Source of the DNA: Oopsacas minuta | Taxonomy: Eukaryota > Porifera > Hexactinellida > Lyssacinosida > Leucopsacidae | Length of the DNA stretch: 64,000 bases | Reading direction: 5' to 3' | NCBI GenBank assembly: GCA_024704765.1 | Contig: JAKMXF010000327.1 | Location: forward strand, 282,784 to 346,783 | Part shown: piece after piece, positions 63,407-64,000 of the stretch | Numbering within the stretch: the first letter of the stretch is position 1 | How the letters are laid out: each line of letters starts with the position of its first letter | Program-made: the position numbers and the translations under genes | Notes under the pieces: generated by a model | Database searches by the model: none | Told to the model about the DNA's origin: nothing | What the model saw: only the letters and a program-made list of their open reading frames with translations

Positions 63407-64000
63407 CATTGAATAGTACTCTATAACAAATCAGTGTGTAGAAAAGTGATATTGACTGTACCTTGTTTGTATAGCATAAATGTTCAGTGTGTGTTTATTT
63501 CAACTTGAACTGAAGTAATATACTTCGTATGGGACTCTCTCACAATTATGTTGGTAGAAATTTGATATTGACTTGGACTTGTTATTGTTTTTAAAATACT
63601 CAGTGTTTGTCTGTTTCACTATATAATGAAGTAATATTCTTGAAATAGTACTCTTTCAGAAATCTGAGTGTCACAATTTGATATTGGCATGGACTTGTTT
63701 GTATAGTTAAAATACTCAGTGTGTGTATGTTTCATTTTATAATGAAGCAATGTACTTGGTATAGTACTCTTTCACAGATCTGAGTGTCAAAATTTGACAT
63801 TGACATGAACCTGTTTCTGTAGTTAAAATGCTCAGTGTGTGTCTGTTTAACTTTATACTGGAGTAATATACATGAAATAGTACTCTTTCACAACTGAGTG
63901 CCACAATTTGATATTGGCATGGACTTGTTTGTATAGTTAAAATACTCAGTGTGTGTATGTTTCATTTTATAATGAAGCAATGTACTTGGTATAGTACTCT
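63407..64000 (+). repeat. SatC satellite array, right part
   Basis: The array continues to the window end with units of about 115 bp (TGGTATAGTACTCTTTCAC, TTTGATATTGACATGGACTT, GTTAAAATACTCAGTGTGTG). Two units 230 bp apart (about 63683 and 63913) are almost the same, which suggests a higher-order dimer. Confidence 0.85.

Noticed and set aside
1-64000. tRNA, rRNA or snRNA genes
   Set aside because: No cloverleaf with A and B box spacing and no conserved rRNA core was noticed by eye; a covariance-model scan would be needed to exclude them fully.

Overview
The window is AT-rich animal (metazoan) nuclear DNA, almost certainly from an invertebrate. The one clearly intact cellular gene is a single-exon proteasome alpha-1 subunit (PSMA1) at 23118-23888 (-). 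Nearly everything else is transposable elements (TEs), nested in each other and in satellite arrays. The species cannot be named from sequence alone. Candidate introns in the one spliced-looking relic (35415-36755) are very short, 29 to 104 nt, which suggests a compact-intron lineage.

Layout. 1-9 kb: decayed relics (Mutator-like, PHD finger, mariner, ZBED5/FAM200-like hAT) and an unassigned block of consecutive + strand ORFs (7.3-9.1 kb). 9-12.6 kb: a ~59-bp satellite (SatB) containing a structurally complete hAT element with an open 621-aa transposase. 12.8-13.7 kb: a foldback MITE with a second copy at 62.5-63.4 kb. 13.7-15.8 kb: broken PIF/Harbinger. 15.8-19.8 kb: a CR1-type LINE fragment split by a P element encoding a broken THAP transposase. 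20.5-22.1 kb: a Harbinger-type element carrying only the Myb/SANT-like gene. 22.3-25.6 kb: the PSMA1 island. 25.7-28.8 kb: a Merlin (IS1595-like) element with ~350-bp terminal inverted repeats and an inserted maT mariner. 29-31.2 kb: pogo-like termini and a Tc1 relic. 33.1-36.8 kb: a Ginger/GIN-type integrase relic and a truncated Ulp1-like protease relic. 37-47 kb: two DD37E mariners flank a 7-kb MULE composite made of two transposase genes in inverted orientation, with a hAT inserted between them. 47-58 kb: SatA arrays containing pogo, two maT elements and a ZMYM1-type hAT. 58-61.6 kb: two more hAT relics. 61.6-64 kb: SatC, with the second foldback MITE.

Many boundaries are supported by exact target-site duplications: hAT 8 bp (CCATAGAC, CTTTAGAT, ACCAGATG), Merlin 8 bp (CTATTTTG), P 7-8 bp, MULE 9 bp (candidate), mariner TA. 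The nesting therefore gives a relative order of insertion. Most transposase genes carry frameshifts or stops. The hAT at 9.6-12.0 kb is the best candidate for a recently active element.

The most interesting patterns are: the inverted MULE composite; three satellite families that appear to share one ~58-60 bp module, with two array-orientation flips; the foldback MITE pair; a repeated loss of conserved Trp codons to TAG in three unrelated transposase genes; and two copies of an unrecognised coding segment at 28.8 and 47.4 kb.
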